From: Aestuariibaculum lutulentum | GTDB taxonomy: Bacteria > Bacteroidota > Bacteroidia > Flavobacteriales > Flavobacteriaceae | Reading direction: 5' to 3' | Length of the DNA: 64,000 nt | Assembly (NCBI RefSeq): GCF_032926325.1 | Contig: NZ_CP136709.1 | Location: 1,091,501-1,155,500, forward strand | Shown here: positions 54,659 to 63,674 of the stretch, piece after piece | Numbering within the stretch: position 1 is the stretch's first letter | Layout of the letters: every line of letters starts with the position of its first letter | Program-made: the position numbers and the translations under genes | The notes under the pieces: generated by a model | What the model saw: the letters and a program-made list of their open reading frames with translations, nothing else | Databases searched by the model: none | Told to the model about the DNA's origin: nothing

Positions 54659-55533
54659 AACTCTGGAAAAAATATTCTCTTTTGATATTTCGGGTGCATG
54701 TATTTTACCCATTCACTCCCTCCTGTTGCTTCGGCGGTCTTTCCGCCAATATTTAAATAATGATTTGCTGTATTATAATGTGCCATAACCCATTTAATAT
54801 TAACGGTATAATCGTAATGACGCATGGCTTTTATTAACGCTTCATTTTCTTGAGCCTCCTTTGGAAGCGCCTTATATTTCGCGTATAAATTGTTTTTATA
54901 ATAAAATTTGGTAAATCTAATGAATTCGTCTTTGTATTTTTCTTCAAAAACTGTTAAAGTGTAACTCTTTTTACCTGTTTTATAGTCTTTTCCTGCTGCC
55001 TGCCAGTATAAATGCTCAAAAGCATTCTCGTAAGACGAATTTCTGTCAATTGTATCTCTAAAACGCTTGTCGATTAGATTGATTAATTCAGTAGAAGCGA
55101 ATTCTATTTTTCGGTACTGCGCACTTTGAAATCCGCTGGCTGGCGTTAAGGTTTTTCTAAACTGATTGTACTGCTCTAAATCCATACCGTCTTTCATAAT
55201 ACTGAAAGACGAGGTTAGCATATCGAAATAGCGACTAATACGCATGATTTTTGTAGTATAGAAATCAGCTTCAACTTTTTTAGTTTTAGCGACCTGATCG
55301 ATTTCCCAAAGTATCATTTTAAACAACAATTCGTTTACCTGATGATACATGATAAATACCATTTCATCTTTAAACGTGGTGCGTTGTACCTGAAGATTTA
55401 ATAAGGCATCGGTTTGAATATAATCCCAATAGCTTAAAGGCTTACTTTGCAACAAACCTTCCAGATAATCTTCGACATCCTGGTCTATTGCCTCATATTT
55501 TTCCTTTAGTTGATCGGTTATTTTTTTATCCAA
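54616..55533 (-). CDS. Tryptophan 2,3-dioxygenase family protein
   Basis: 305 residues, haem enzyme that opens the indole ring of tryptophan to N-formylkynurenine. The diagnostic segment EMVFIMYHQVNELLFKMIL places a conserved His in the first helices; YDYTVNIKWVMAHYNTANHYLNIGGKTAEATGGSEWVKYM carries the C-terminal haem/substrate region. The only in-frame start is TTG at 55533, giving MDKKITDQLKE; no ATG occurs nearby upstream before a stop. It is 5 bp downstream of DUF3108 and overlaps the M23 gene, so translation is probably coupled. Confidence 0.88.
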   Translation of the reverse strand: MDKKITDQLKEKYEAIDQDVEDYLEGLLQSKPLSYWDYIQTDALLNLQVQRTTFKDEMVFIMYHQVNELLFKMILWEIDQVAKTKKVEADFYTTKIMRISRYFDMLTSSFSIMKDGMDLEQYNQFRKTLTPASGFQSAQYRKIEFASTELINLIDKRFRDTIDRNSSYENAFEHLYWQAAGKDYKTGKKSYTLTVFEEKYKDEFIRFTKFYYKNNLYAKYKALPKEAQENEALIKAMRHYDYTVNIKWVMAHYNTANHYLNIGGKTAEATGGSEWVKYMHPKYQKRIFFPELWTEQEKENWGTDI

Positions 55534-55538
55534 AGTCT

Positions 55539-56324
55539 CTAGTTTTTTCCAGCGATAATTTTAAATGAATGTTTCAAGCCTTTGTAAGCTTCTAAGTCTG
55601 CTCTCAACGACCCTACAGCAAGGTCTGCTTTGATTCGTAAAGGTACTTTATTTTTATCTTTTGAAACCCAAAGCGTTAAACTTTCTTCCTCTTTAAACAC
55701 GCGACCTGCCATAACATATGGTCTGAATTTTAAAGCGAGAACATTCCCAAAATCGGTTTCAATAACTTCTTCACCTAAATACTTTAATTTAAAACCATAG
55801 TTTTCTTCATCGAAAAACATATCTGTTCTAATTTCCTGACCTTTTTTTAAGGATTTAATATCGATATTATCACGTAAGTAATAATACGTCGATACCATAT
55901 CCTGAACATTCACAGGCGTATCAAAAACCCTTTTGGTATTGTGTTTTTTATTAAACACATGGGCTTTATTCTTAGTTTGATCGAAATTAATTTCAATATC
56001 TTTTATGTGGCCTCCCTCATCTATTTTACGAATAAATTTATAAGGCTTAATAGCTTCCTTATCGAAGTAACTTTCATAAAGATCTTCTACTCTAAAGAAC
56101 CATTTAATCATTCCGGTGGTCCAGCCTTTACCTACTACATGATATACGTCCTTACCATCTATCTTTGCGTCTTTAACCGTAAGTGTCGCGTTACCTGCCT
56201 TTAAAAATCCACTATAACTCATTTTAAACTTAAACCATTCTCCGGTGCCAAAGGAAGACTCCTGTTGAGCATATGAGAGCGGCATGGTTAGTAAAACGGA
56301 TAATATAAGTAGTGTTTTTTTCAT
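55539..56324 (-). CDS. DUF3108 periplasmic protein
   Basis: 261 residues, signal peptide MKKTLLILSVLLTMPLSYAQ. The mature part is all beta (EWFKFKMSYSGFLKAGNATLTV, YKFIRKIDEGGHIKDIEINF, VQDMVSTYYYLRDNIDI, LTLWVSKDKNKVPLRIKADL), matching the DUF3108 pattern. Function unknown. It opens the operon with the dioxygenase 5 bp downstream. A linkage of an exported protein with a haem dioxygenase is unexplained. Confidence 0.85.
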   Translation of the reverse strand: MKKTLLILSVLLTMPLSYAQQESSFGTGEWFKFKMSYSGFLKAGNATLTVKDAKIDGKDVYHVVGKGWTTGMIKWFFRVEDLYESYFDKEAIKPYKFIRKIDEGGHIKDIEINFDQTKNKAHVFNKKHNTKRVFDTPVNVQDMVSTYYYLRDNIDIKSLKKGQEIRTDMFFDEENYGFKLKYLGEEVIETDFGNVLALKFRPYVMAGRVFKEEESLTLWVSKDKNKVPLRIKADLAVGSLRADLEAYKGLKHSFKIIAGKN

Positions 56325-56480
56325 GTGATTCGGGTGCTTGTAATTAACTTTTCAACTAAGTTTTTATTGCGTTTTAATTATGGAATTACAATTACTATTC
56401 CAAAAATATAAAAATTAGTGGTTCGCCCTGTAATATTAAGAAGACCTTTAAGTTAAATTGTTACACCCGAAAACAAAAAA

Positions 56481-56502
56481 AGCTATCAAATAAATGATAG
56501 CT
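56481..56502 (-). terminator. Rho-independent terminator after hppD
   Basis: Arms AGCTATCA (56481-56488) and TGATAGCT (56495-56502) with a 6-nt loop, followed on the minus strand by a run of T residues. It lies 23 bp after the hppD stop. Confidence 0.75.
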
Positions 56503-56525
56503 CTTCATCAAACTTAAAATTATAA

Positions 56526-57686
56526 TTAAAGCGTCCCTCTGTTGGCCTGTTCTCTCTCTATAGATTCAAACAAGGCTTTGAAATTTCCTGCTCCGAAACC
56601 TTTAGCACCCATACGTTGGATAATTTCGAAAAACAATGTTGGTCGGTCTTCAACCGGTTTAGTAAAAATTTGTAATAAGTACCCTTCTTCGTCGGCATCG
56701 ATCATGATACCCAGACTTTTTAAAGTTTCAATATCTTCGCTTAATTGATGGTCGTGCGCCTGTAATCGTTCTGGCACTGCTGCATAATACGCTTCTGGAG
56801 GCGTCGATAAGAACTCTACACCTCTCGCTCTCAAACTTGATACCGTACTAATAATATCATCGGTCGCGACTGCAATATGCTGCACACCTGCACCTTCATA
56901 AAAATCAAGATACTCTTCAATCTGTGATTTTTTCTTGCCTTCGGCCGGTTCATTAATCGGGAATTTAATACGTCCGTTGCCATTACTCATCACCTTACTC
57001 ATAAGGGCAGAATACTCCGTATGGATTTGTTTATCATCAAACGACAAGAAATTTTCAAATCCCATAATATCTTCATACCATTTTACCCAGGTATTCATTT
57101 GTCCCCAGCCTACATTTCCAACCATATGGTCGATGTATTTTAAACCTACCGAATCCGGATTATAATCTGATTTCCACTCACGGAATCCAGGCATAAATGT
57201 GCCGGTATAATTTTTACGTTCGACAAACATATGCACGGTTTCACCATAAGTGTAAATTCCTGAACGCACGACCTCACCATATTCATCGGTCTCAACAGTA
57301 GGTTCCATATAAGATTTGGCACCTCGGCTAGTTGTTTCCTTATACGCCTGTCTTGCATCATCAACCCAAAGGGCTACTACTTTTACACCATCGCCGTGCT
57401 TTATAATATGGTCGTTTATTGGCGATTTACTATTTAGTGGCGTGGTAAGCACCAACTTGATTTTGTCTTGTTTTAACACATAACTCACAGTTTCTCTTGA
57501 CCCTGTCTCTAAACCTTTGTAAGCATACGACTGAAAACCGAATGCAGTTTTGTAAAAATGAGCTGCCTGTTTGGCATTCCCCACATAAAATTCGACATAA
57601 TCTGTTCCTAAAAGCGGAAGAAAATCCTTCGCTCCTTTAAATATTTTTTCTAAACCGTAATCAACGGATTTAATGTCTTTGCTCAT
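56526..57686 (-). CDS. hppD: 4-hydroxyphenylpyruvate dioxygenase
   Basis: 386 residues, two VOC (glyoxalase-like) domains. It converts 4-hydroxyphenylpyruvate to homogentisate. The iron ligands H187 (IDHMVGNV), H270 (VQHIAVATDD) and E354 (LFFEIIQRMG) are in the expected places of the C-terminal domain, with FGAGNFKALFESIE at the end. It is 42 bp downstream of hmgA on the same strand, giving a tyrosine catabolic pair. The third enzyme steps (maleylacetoacetate isomerase, fumarylacetoacetase) are not in the window. Confidence 0.96.
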   Translation of the reverse strand: MSKDIKSVDYGLEKIFKGAKDFLPLLGTDYVEFYVGNAKQAAHFYKTAFGFQSYAYKGLETGSRETVSYVLKQDKIKLVLTTPLNSKSPINDHIIKHGDGVKVVALWVDDARQAYKETTSRGAKSYMEPTVETDEYGEVVRSGIYTYGETVHMFVERKNYTGTFMPGFREWKSDYNPDSVGLKYIDHMVGNVGWGQMNTWVKWYEDIMGFENFLSFDDKQIHTEYSALMSKVMSNGNGRIKFPINEPAEGKKKSQIEEYLDFYEGAGVQHIAVATDDIISTVSSLRARGVEFLSTPPEAYYAAVPERLQAHDHQLSEDIETLKSLGIMIDADEEGYLLQIFTKPVEDRPTLFFEIIQRMGAKGFGAGNFKALFESIEREQANRGTL

Positions 57687-57728
57687 TAGTTTAATGTTTC
57701 TGTTTATGAGTTTAATTTAGTTTTATTC

Positions 57729-58886
57729 TTATTCCAACCAGGATTTATAATAATCGTCGTCAGCAATTTTCATAGCTTCTTCGGTAACCATAAGCGGTTT
57801 AAACGTATCGACCATAACGGCCAGTTCTTCAGTTTCAGTTTTACCAATACTGCGCTCAGTAGCTCCCGGATGCGGACCATGTGGAATACCAGCCGGATGT
57901 AATGAAATATGGCCTGCTTCAATATCGTTTCGGCTCATAAAATCGCCATCTACATAATACAACACTTCATCGCTATCAATATTACTATGATTATATGGTG
58001 CCGGAATGGCTTGCGGATGATAATCATACAATCTTGGCACAAAACTGCAAACCACAAAGGCATCGGTTTCAAAAGTTTGATGTACCGGTGGCGGTTGGTG
58101 TACACGACCTGTTATGGGTTCGAAATCATGAATAGAAAACGCATACGGATAATTGTAGCCATCATAACCAACCACATCGAACGGATGGGTGGCATAAACC
58201 ATTTCGATAATCTCGCCTTGCTTCTTAACCTTCATTAAAAAGTCGCCCGTTTCATTGTAGGTTTCTAACTCTTCAGGGCGCCTGATATCACGCTCGCAAA
58301 ACGGTGAATGCTCTAATAATTGCCCAAACCAGTTTCTATAACGCTTTGGTGTATAAATTGGACGATGCGACTCGACGATAAAGAGCCTGTTATCTTCAGA
58401 ATCAAAATCTATTTTATAAATGATTCCTCGTGGGATTAATAAATAATCACCATACTTGAAATCGAGATTTCCTAAATGTGTTCGCAGTTTACCTGAGCCT
58501 TTATGAATAAATATCAGCTCGTCGGCATCAGTATTTTTATAAAAGTAATCGTTAGTTGATTGCTGTGGTGCTGCCAGAATAATGGCGCAATCCTTATTGA
58601 CTAAAATTGTTTTTCTACTATCTAAATAGTCTGACTCAGGCTTCACCTGAAACCCACGGAAACGGTACGATTGAATGTTATTAGATTTCGCAATTTTAGG
58701 CGCCACACTATATTGATTTTTTATAGCTTTTACCTGAGTTGGGCGTTGCTCATGATAACTGTTTGTAGACATCCCGTCGAAACCAATAGTACCAAACAAT
58801 TGCTCATAATACAAGCTACCATCAGGTTTTCTAAACTGTGTGTGACGCTTATGCGGAATGCTCCCTAATTTATGATAAAAAGGCAT
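57729..58886 (-). CDS. hmgA: Homogentisate 1,2-dioxygenase
   Basis: 385 residues, cupin fold. It opens the homogentisate ring to maleylacetoacetate. The N-terminal MPFYHKLGSIPHKRHTQFRKPDGSLYYEQLFG is a family signature. Residues AELHPAG-like HISLHPAGIPHGPHPG and YNHSNIDSDEVLYYV carry the candidate Fe(II) ligands (His and Glu). Length is somewhat shorter than the human form, usual for bacterial members. It is the first gene of the hmgA-hppD pair. Confidence 0.94.
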   Translation of the reverse strand: MPFYHKLGSIPHKRHTQFRKPDGSLYYEQLFGTIGFDGMSTNSYHEQRPTQVKAIKNQYSVAPKIAKSNNIQSYRFRGFQVKPESDYLDSRKTILVNKDCAIILAAPQQSTNDYFYKNTDADELIFIHKGSGKLRTHLGNLDFKYGDYLLIPRGIIYKIDFDSEDNRLFIVESHRPIYTPKRYRNWFGQLLEHSPFCERDIRRPEELETYNETGDFLMKVKKQGEIIEMVYATHPFDVVGYDGYNYPYAFSIHDFEPITGRVHQPPPVHQTFETDAFVVCSFVPRLYDYHPQAIPAPYNHSNIDSDEVLYYVDGDFMSRNDIEAGHISLHPAGIPHGPHPGATERSIGKTETEELAVMVDTFKPLMVTEEAMKIADDDYYKSWLE

Positions 58887-59087
58887 TATTTGTAAGTTTA
58901 TAGTTAAAAAGAAAAGTAAAAGTTTAAATCAATTAAACTTCATATAATACATAGACACAAAACTCCATTCACTCAGGATTTCTCTTGATGAGGAAGTGTA
59001 AAAACAGTAATAAGTCTTGCCAAAATATCTGCATAGCTTTACAAATATCGCAAAAAAAAGATGCAAATAATAATTATTTATCAGTTT

Positions 59088-61319
59088 TTAAAACCAAAAA
59101 CCAACATTAAAATACCATTGCCCGTGCTTTAGTTCGGGTGAATAACTATATTTAACCTGTACCGGCCCCAAAAAGGTATCGATAGCATAACCTAAGGCAT
59201 AACCACTATAATCCGGAAGTGTAAACCACTCACCAGAATCGAAAATATCATCTTCAATATTGGCAAAGTTTCCTTCCAATGTGATGTACTGTTTTTTGAA
59301 CAGCTCAAAATTTGCAATAAAAGTAGCTTTAACAAAGCTGTTTCCCGTTAACTCAATAAAATCGTAACCAAGAAACGGCGATAAATTATTTATAAAGTTG
59401 TTTCCGTATCCGCCCAAAGCAAAATCTAAAGATTTAGTAGACTTGTCTCCTACTTTAAATCCACCACTTGACTGAATGTTAAACGCCAGTTTTTTAGAAA
59501 CACTAAAAGCATAACCCATATCTGCTTTGGCAATGGTGAAATCTTCAAAATTTTCATTAAAACTTGAAGCCCATAAATACATGTGTAAATCGCCATCAAA
59601 ATACAATCCTCGTTTTGGAAAATATTTATTATCGTAACTGTCTAATTTTAAAGTTCCAAAAACACTTAAATAATCGGTGCTTTCAAAAACAGCCTCTCTT
59701 TTCTGATTATCTACCAATAGCGTTTCCGATTTCATTTCAAGACGTTTATGTTCTGCCCCCATCCCCAAAGCAAAATCTTTTCTAAACAGGGTTTGCACAT
59801 AAATTTGATTGGTTTGATCTTCTAAGCTTGTTTCTATTTTATTAAGGTCTTGTTCAACAATAAAATCGTTATCTAACAGCAATTGAGCATTGATACTTTT
59901 GTTAAACTGATTAAATCTGGACTTTATGCCAATACTCCAGTAAAAGCCTTTATCGATAAAATACTCGAAATTATAACGCACATTATCACCCAGAATAAAA
60001 TCTAACGAAGCCAAATCACTATCAAAAAACAAACGCTTTTTAGTTAAATTTACTAACGCCGCACTTTTATATAATTCATCGTAATGCAGCCCTAACTTTA
60101 AAAATGTGGTTGTTTTGGTTTCCTTTAAATAAGTGACCAAATCATAACCTTCCGTTCCTGGTCGCTTTTTGAATTTATATTCAAACGAATCAAAATTATC
60201 ACTTGCTATTAAATTGTTTATTCCCCTAGTAAACTTATCATAACTAACGGTTTCATTATTTTTCAACTTTAGCTTTCCTAAAACATAAGCACGGGTATAT
60301 TTGTCATTTCCACGAACTACAATACTCTTGATGGCAATAGAATCCTGCGGCTTGATTTCAATTGAAGTATTATGAGGTTTTGCATTTTTATGAATGAGTA
60401 TTTTTAAATCGAATTGTTTCTCCAAGGCTGCCTGAACTCCATTTTCAATTATACTTGAACCTTCATCAAACGACACTACCGAATATTCCTTGATGTTAGG
60501 TTTAATATAGACATCGGTCTGTTTCCCCTTCTCCTTCATATCATGAATGGTTCGGAAGTTATTAATCTGAAGTAAAACATCAAGGGCTGAGCCTAACTCG
60601 TCTCTATTAGCAAGTCCATCCTGGACATCGACGCCAATAATAACATCCATACCCTTAGCTCGCAACTCGTCAATAGGATAATTATTAACGACACCTCCAT
60701 CTATCAAAACCTCATCGTTAATGGTTACCGGTTGAAATAACGAAGGTAAGGCTGCACTTGCCATAACCGACTGCGCCAGATTGCCATGATCTAAAACAAC
60801 CTGCTGACCTGTTTCAACATTTGTGGCAATACAGAAAAATGGAATTGGCAACTTATCGAAATCTTCCATTTCGTTAGCATGCAAGGTTAATTTTGCAATT
60901 AAATTATAAGTATTCTGTCCTCTTGATAATGCCGAAGGTAATTTAATTTTAAAATCTTCAAACGGAAGTGAAACAGCGTATTTTTCAGAATTATTACGCT
61001 CAAAAAAAGCCTTTGACGATCTTGGAATGTCGTCGTTTATCAACTTGTCAAAATCTATTTCTCTGAAAACGGAATCGAGCTGTTTGCCTGTATATCCAGA
61101 AGCATAAAGCCCTCCAACAACCGCTCCCATACTCGTTCCAGCAACATAATCGACTTTAACACCTAAACTATCTAAAACTTTTAAAACCCCAATATGCGCC
61201 AAGCCTTTAGCTCCACCTCCACTCAATACCAAACCCACCTTAACATCTTCGTTTTGTATGTTTTGCGAAAAACCTGCAAAACAAATACAAATAAAGCACA
61301 CTATTAAATTGGATCTCAT
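59088..61319 (-). CDS. Patatin-like phospholipase fused to POTRA and BamA-type barrel
   Basis: 743 residues. The signal peptide is MRSNLIVCFICICFAGFSQ. The patatin domain has the oxyanion motif GGGAKG (34-39), nucleophile S63 in GTSMG and the Asp dyad D207 in IDGGV. A POTRA-like segment (about 338-410) and a 16-stranded surface-antigen barrel (about 430-743, ending YFNVGFWF) follow. The architecture matches PlpD-type outer-membrane phospholipases. The start at 61319 is preferred: an ATG 19 codons further upstream overlaps uvrC and precedes the signal peptide with no reason. Confidence 0.9.
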   Translation of the reverse strand: MRSNLIVCFICICFAGFSQNIQNEDVKVGLVLSGGGAKGLAHIGVLKVLDSLGVKVDYVAGTSMGAVVGGLYASGYTGKQLDSVFREIDFDKLINDDIPRSSKAFFERNNSEKYAVSLPFEDFKIKLPSALSRGQNTYNLIAKLTLHANEMEDFDKLPIPFFCIATNVETGQQVVLDHGNLAQSVMASAALPSLFQPVTINDEVLIDGGVVNNYPIDELRAKGMDVIIGVDVQDGLANRDELGSALDVLLQINNFRTIHDMKEKGKQTDVYIKPNIKEYSVVSFDEGSSIIENGVQAALEKQFDLKILIHKNAKPHNTSIEIKPQDSIAIKSIVVRGNDKYTRAYVLGKLKLKNNETVSYDKFTRGINNLIASDNFDSFEYKFKKRPGTEGYDLVTYLKETKTTTFLKLGLHYDELYKSAALVNLTKKRLFFDSDLASLDFILGDNVRYNFEYFIDKGFYWSIGIKSRFNQFNKSINAQLLLDNDFIVEQDLNKIETSLEDQTNQIYVQTLFRKDFALGMGAEHKRLEMKSETLLVDNQKREAVFESTDYLSVFGTLKLDSYDNKYFPKRGLYFDGDLHMYLWASSFNENFEDFTIAKADMGYAFSVSKKLAFNIQSSGGFKVGDKSTKSLDFALGGYGNNFINNLSPFLGYDFIELTGNSFVKATFIANFELFKKQYITLEGNFANIEDDIFDSGEWFTLPDYSGYALGYAIDTFLGPVQVKYSYSPELKHGQWYFNVGFWF

Positions 61320-61326
61320 ATTCAAG

Positions 61327-63120
61327 CTAATTATTATGGTAATAGTTATATATTTTTTCGGCTCTTGAAGTTCCAACCACAGCTTCTAACTCATCAAGTT
61401 TGGCATTAGCGACTCTTTTTACCGATTTGAAATGCTTTAATAAATCTACGATTGTTTTTTCACCTATCCCAGAAATAGTTTCAAGTTCTGTGTTCAATGC
61501 ATTTTTACTGCGACGGTTTCTATGATGTTCAATTCCAAACCTGTGTGCTTCATTTCGCAATTGTTGAATAACTTTCAACGATTCACTCTTTTTATCCAGA
61601 TACAAAGGCACCGGATCTCCCGGATAAAACAGCTCTTCCAAACGCTTCGCTATACCTATAATGGCAATTTTTCCACGCAAACCTAAAGCATCCAAACTTT
61701 TCAAAGCCGAACCGAGTTGCCCTTTTCCTCCATCAATAATGATAAGTTGCGGTAAAGGTTGCTCTTCATCCAATAACCGTTTGTAACGACGATACACCAC
61801 CTCTTCCATCGATGCAAAATCGTCGGGACCCTCAACTGTTTTTATATTAAAATGGCGGTAATCCTTTTTGCTTGGTTTTCCGTTTTTAAACACAACACAC
61901 GCTGCTACCGAATTTGTTCCTTGAATATTCGAGTTATCGAAACATTCAATATGTCTGGGTTCTTCATGCAAGCGTAAATCGGCCTTCATTTGCGCCATAA
62001 TACGATTGGCATGCCTGTCTGGATCGGTAATTTTAATCTGTTTAAAACGTTCCATGCGATAATATTTCGCATTGCGAACCGATAAATCCAGAATATGCTT
62101 TTTATCTCCGAGTTTAGGAACCGTTACTTTAATATCATCACCTAAATCAACTTCAAATGGCACATAAATTTCTCTTGATTTTGAATTGAATCGTTGTCTG
62201 ATTTCGGTAATGGCTAACTCTAACAGTTCTAAATCACTTTCGTCCAGTTTCTTTTTAATTTCCAGTGTATGCGAACGAATGATTGATCCATAAGAAATTT
62301 GCAAAAAGTTAACATAACCATAACCTTCATCACTAACAATGGAAAAGACATCAACATTACTAATCTTCGGATTAACAATAGTTGACTTCGCTTGATAGTT
62401 CTCTAAAACTTCAATCTTTTCTTTGATGCGTTGCGCTTCTTCAAACTGCATATCAGCTGCATAGGCATTCATTTGCACCCGAAACTGATTGAGTGAATCT
62501 TTAAAATTTCCTTTTAAAATTTCCTTAATATCCTGAATATGCCCCTGGTAAACGTCTTCACTCTCGTAACCTTCGCAAGGCCCTTTACAGTTTCCTAAAT
62601 GGTATTCTAAACAGACTTTATATTTTCCGGCGTCAATTTTAGCTTTCGATAAATCGTAATTACAGGTACGTAATGAATATAATCCTTTAATTAAATCAAG
62701 TAAGGTCGAAACGGTTTTCATACTGGTGTATGGTCCGAAATATTCGCTACCATCTTTAAACACACGACGGGTAGAAAACACTCTGGGGAACCGTTCTTTC
62801 TTAATACAGATCCACGGATAAGACTTGTCGTCTTTAAGCATGACGTTATATCTGGGCTGATACTTTTTAATCAAGTTGTTTTCCAACAACAGTGCATCGG
62901 TCTCAGTTTCAACCACAATGTGTTTTATACTTGCAATTTTCTTTACAAGCACTCTTGTTTTACCATTATCATGTGTTTTAGTGAAATAAGAACTTACTCG
63001 TTTCTTTAAATTCTTAGCTTTACCTACATAAATAATGGTGCCGTTAGCATCGTAATACTGATAAACCCCCGGCTGATCTGGCAGGGTTTTTAGTTGTATT
63101 TCTAAAGCAGGTTTGTCCAT
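61327..63120 (-). CDS. uvrC: UvrABC excinuclease subunit C
   Basis: 597 residues, makes both incisions in nucleotide excision repair. The N-terminal GIY-YIG domain (GVYQYYDANGTIIYVGKAKNLKKRV, residues 18-42) makes the 3' cut. The UVR motif is QFEEAQRIKEKIEVL. The RNase H-like C-terminal domain has ECFDNSNIQGTNSVA, and a helix-hairpin-helix region (TISGIGEKTIVDLL) ends the protein. The ATG at 63120 is chosen over the TTG directly before it. A TACCTTTG element ends 5 nt before the ATG. Confidence 0.96.
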   Translation of the reverse strand: MDKPALEIQLKTLPDQPGVYQYYDANGTIIYVGKAKNLKKRVSSYFTKTHDNGKTRVLVKKIASIKHIVVETETDALLLENNLIKKYQPRYNVMLKDDKSYPWICIKKERFPRVFSTRRVFKDGSEYFGPYTSMKTVSTLLDLIKGLYSLRTCNYDLSKAKIDAGKYKVCLEYHLGNCKGPCEGYESEDVYQGHIQDIKEILKGNFKDSLNQFRVQMNAYAADMQFEEAQRIKEKIEVLENYQAKSTIVNPKISNVDVFSIVSDEGYGYVNFLQISYGSIIRSHTLEIKKKLDESDLELLELAITEIRQRFNSKSREIYVPFEVDLGDDIKVTVPKLGDKKHILDLSVRNAKYYRMERFKQIKITDPDRHANRIMAQMKADLRLHEEPRHIECFDNSNIQGTNSVAACVVFKNGKPSKKDYRHFNIKTVEGPDDFASMEEVVYRRYKRLLDEEQPLPQLIIIDGGKGQLGSALKSLDALGLRGKIAIIGIAKRLEELFYPGDPVPLYLDKKSESLKVIQQLRNEAHRFGIEHHRNRRSKNALNTELETISGIGEKTIVDLLKHFKSVKRVANAKLDELEAVVGTSRAEKIYNYYHNN

Positions 63121-63125
63121 CAATT

Positions 63126-63133
63126 CAAAGGTA
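63126..63133 (-). promoter_or_regulatory. Candidate uvrC -7 promoter element
   Basis: On the minus strand TACCTTTG matches TAnnTTTG and ends 5 nt before the ATG at 63120. The transcript would begin at or next to the start codon, so it would be leaderless or nearly so. Confidence 0.45.
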
Positions 63134-63248
63134 ATTATTTAATTTTTTATTGATAAAATTCACTATATTAAATCTGTCAAACTTTTATGGGCAAATCATT
63201 TTTCAATCGACTAATTTGGTACATTGCACCCATATTTAAAAACTCAAG

Positions 63249-63674
63249 ATGAGCAAAAAAATTATAGGCAGGGCAGACATTATAAGCTTCCCTAAATTAG
63301 GCTTATTCGATATCAATGTTAAGGTTGATACGGGTGCCTATACCTCTGCAATTCATTGTTCTGAAATTGTTGAAGAGAACAAAACCCTTAAAGTTACGTT
63401 TCATAGCGACGTTCATGAAAATTTCGGGAAAACCGAAATCGTTTTCGACGAGTATTCGCGAACCAACGTAAAAAGCAGCAACGGCTTTAAAGAAAACAGA
63501 TATAAAATTAAATCTGAGGTTATCTTTTTTGGTAAATCTTACAAGATTAACTTAACTTTAAGCACACGCGACGACATGAGATTTCCCGTATTAATTGGAA
63601 GACAGTTTTTAAAACGCAAATTTTTAGTTGATGTAGATTTAGAAAATGTTTCCTATAATTATAAAAACAAATGA
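63249..63674 (+). CDS. RimK-associated zinc-protease-like protein
   Basis: 141 residues, cytoplasmic. It matches the 'ATP-dependent zinc protease' family (Pfam 05618), small proteins often encoded next to rimK; the name is historical and proteolysis is unproven. The motif KVDTGAYTSAIHC is an aspartic-protease-like DTGA segment, and VLIGRQFLKRKFLVDVDLE is the closing element. The stop codon overlaps the rimK start by 3 bp (ATGA), so translation is coupled. Confidence 0.88.
   Translation: MSKKIIGRADIISFPKLGLFDINVKVDTGAYTSAIHCSEIVEENKTLKVTFHSDVHENFGKTEIVFDEYSRTNVKSSNGFKENRYKIKSEVIFFGKSYKINLTLSTRDDMRFPVLIGRQFLKRKFLVDVDLENVSYNYKNK

Noticed and set aside
58887..59087. Short open frames in the gap between the patatin gene and hmgA
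   Set aside because: No frame with a plausible start and composition; probably the hmgA promoter region only.
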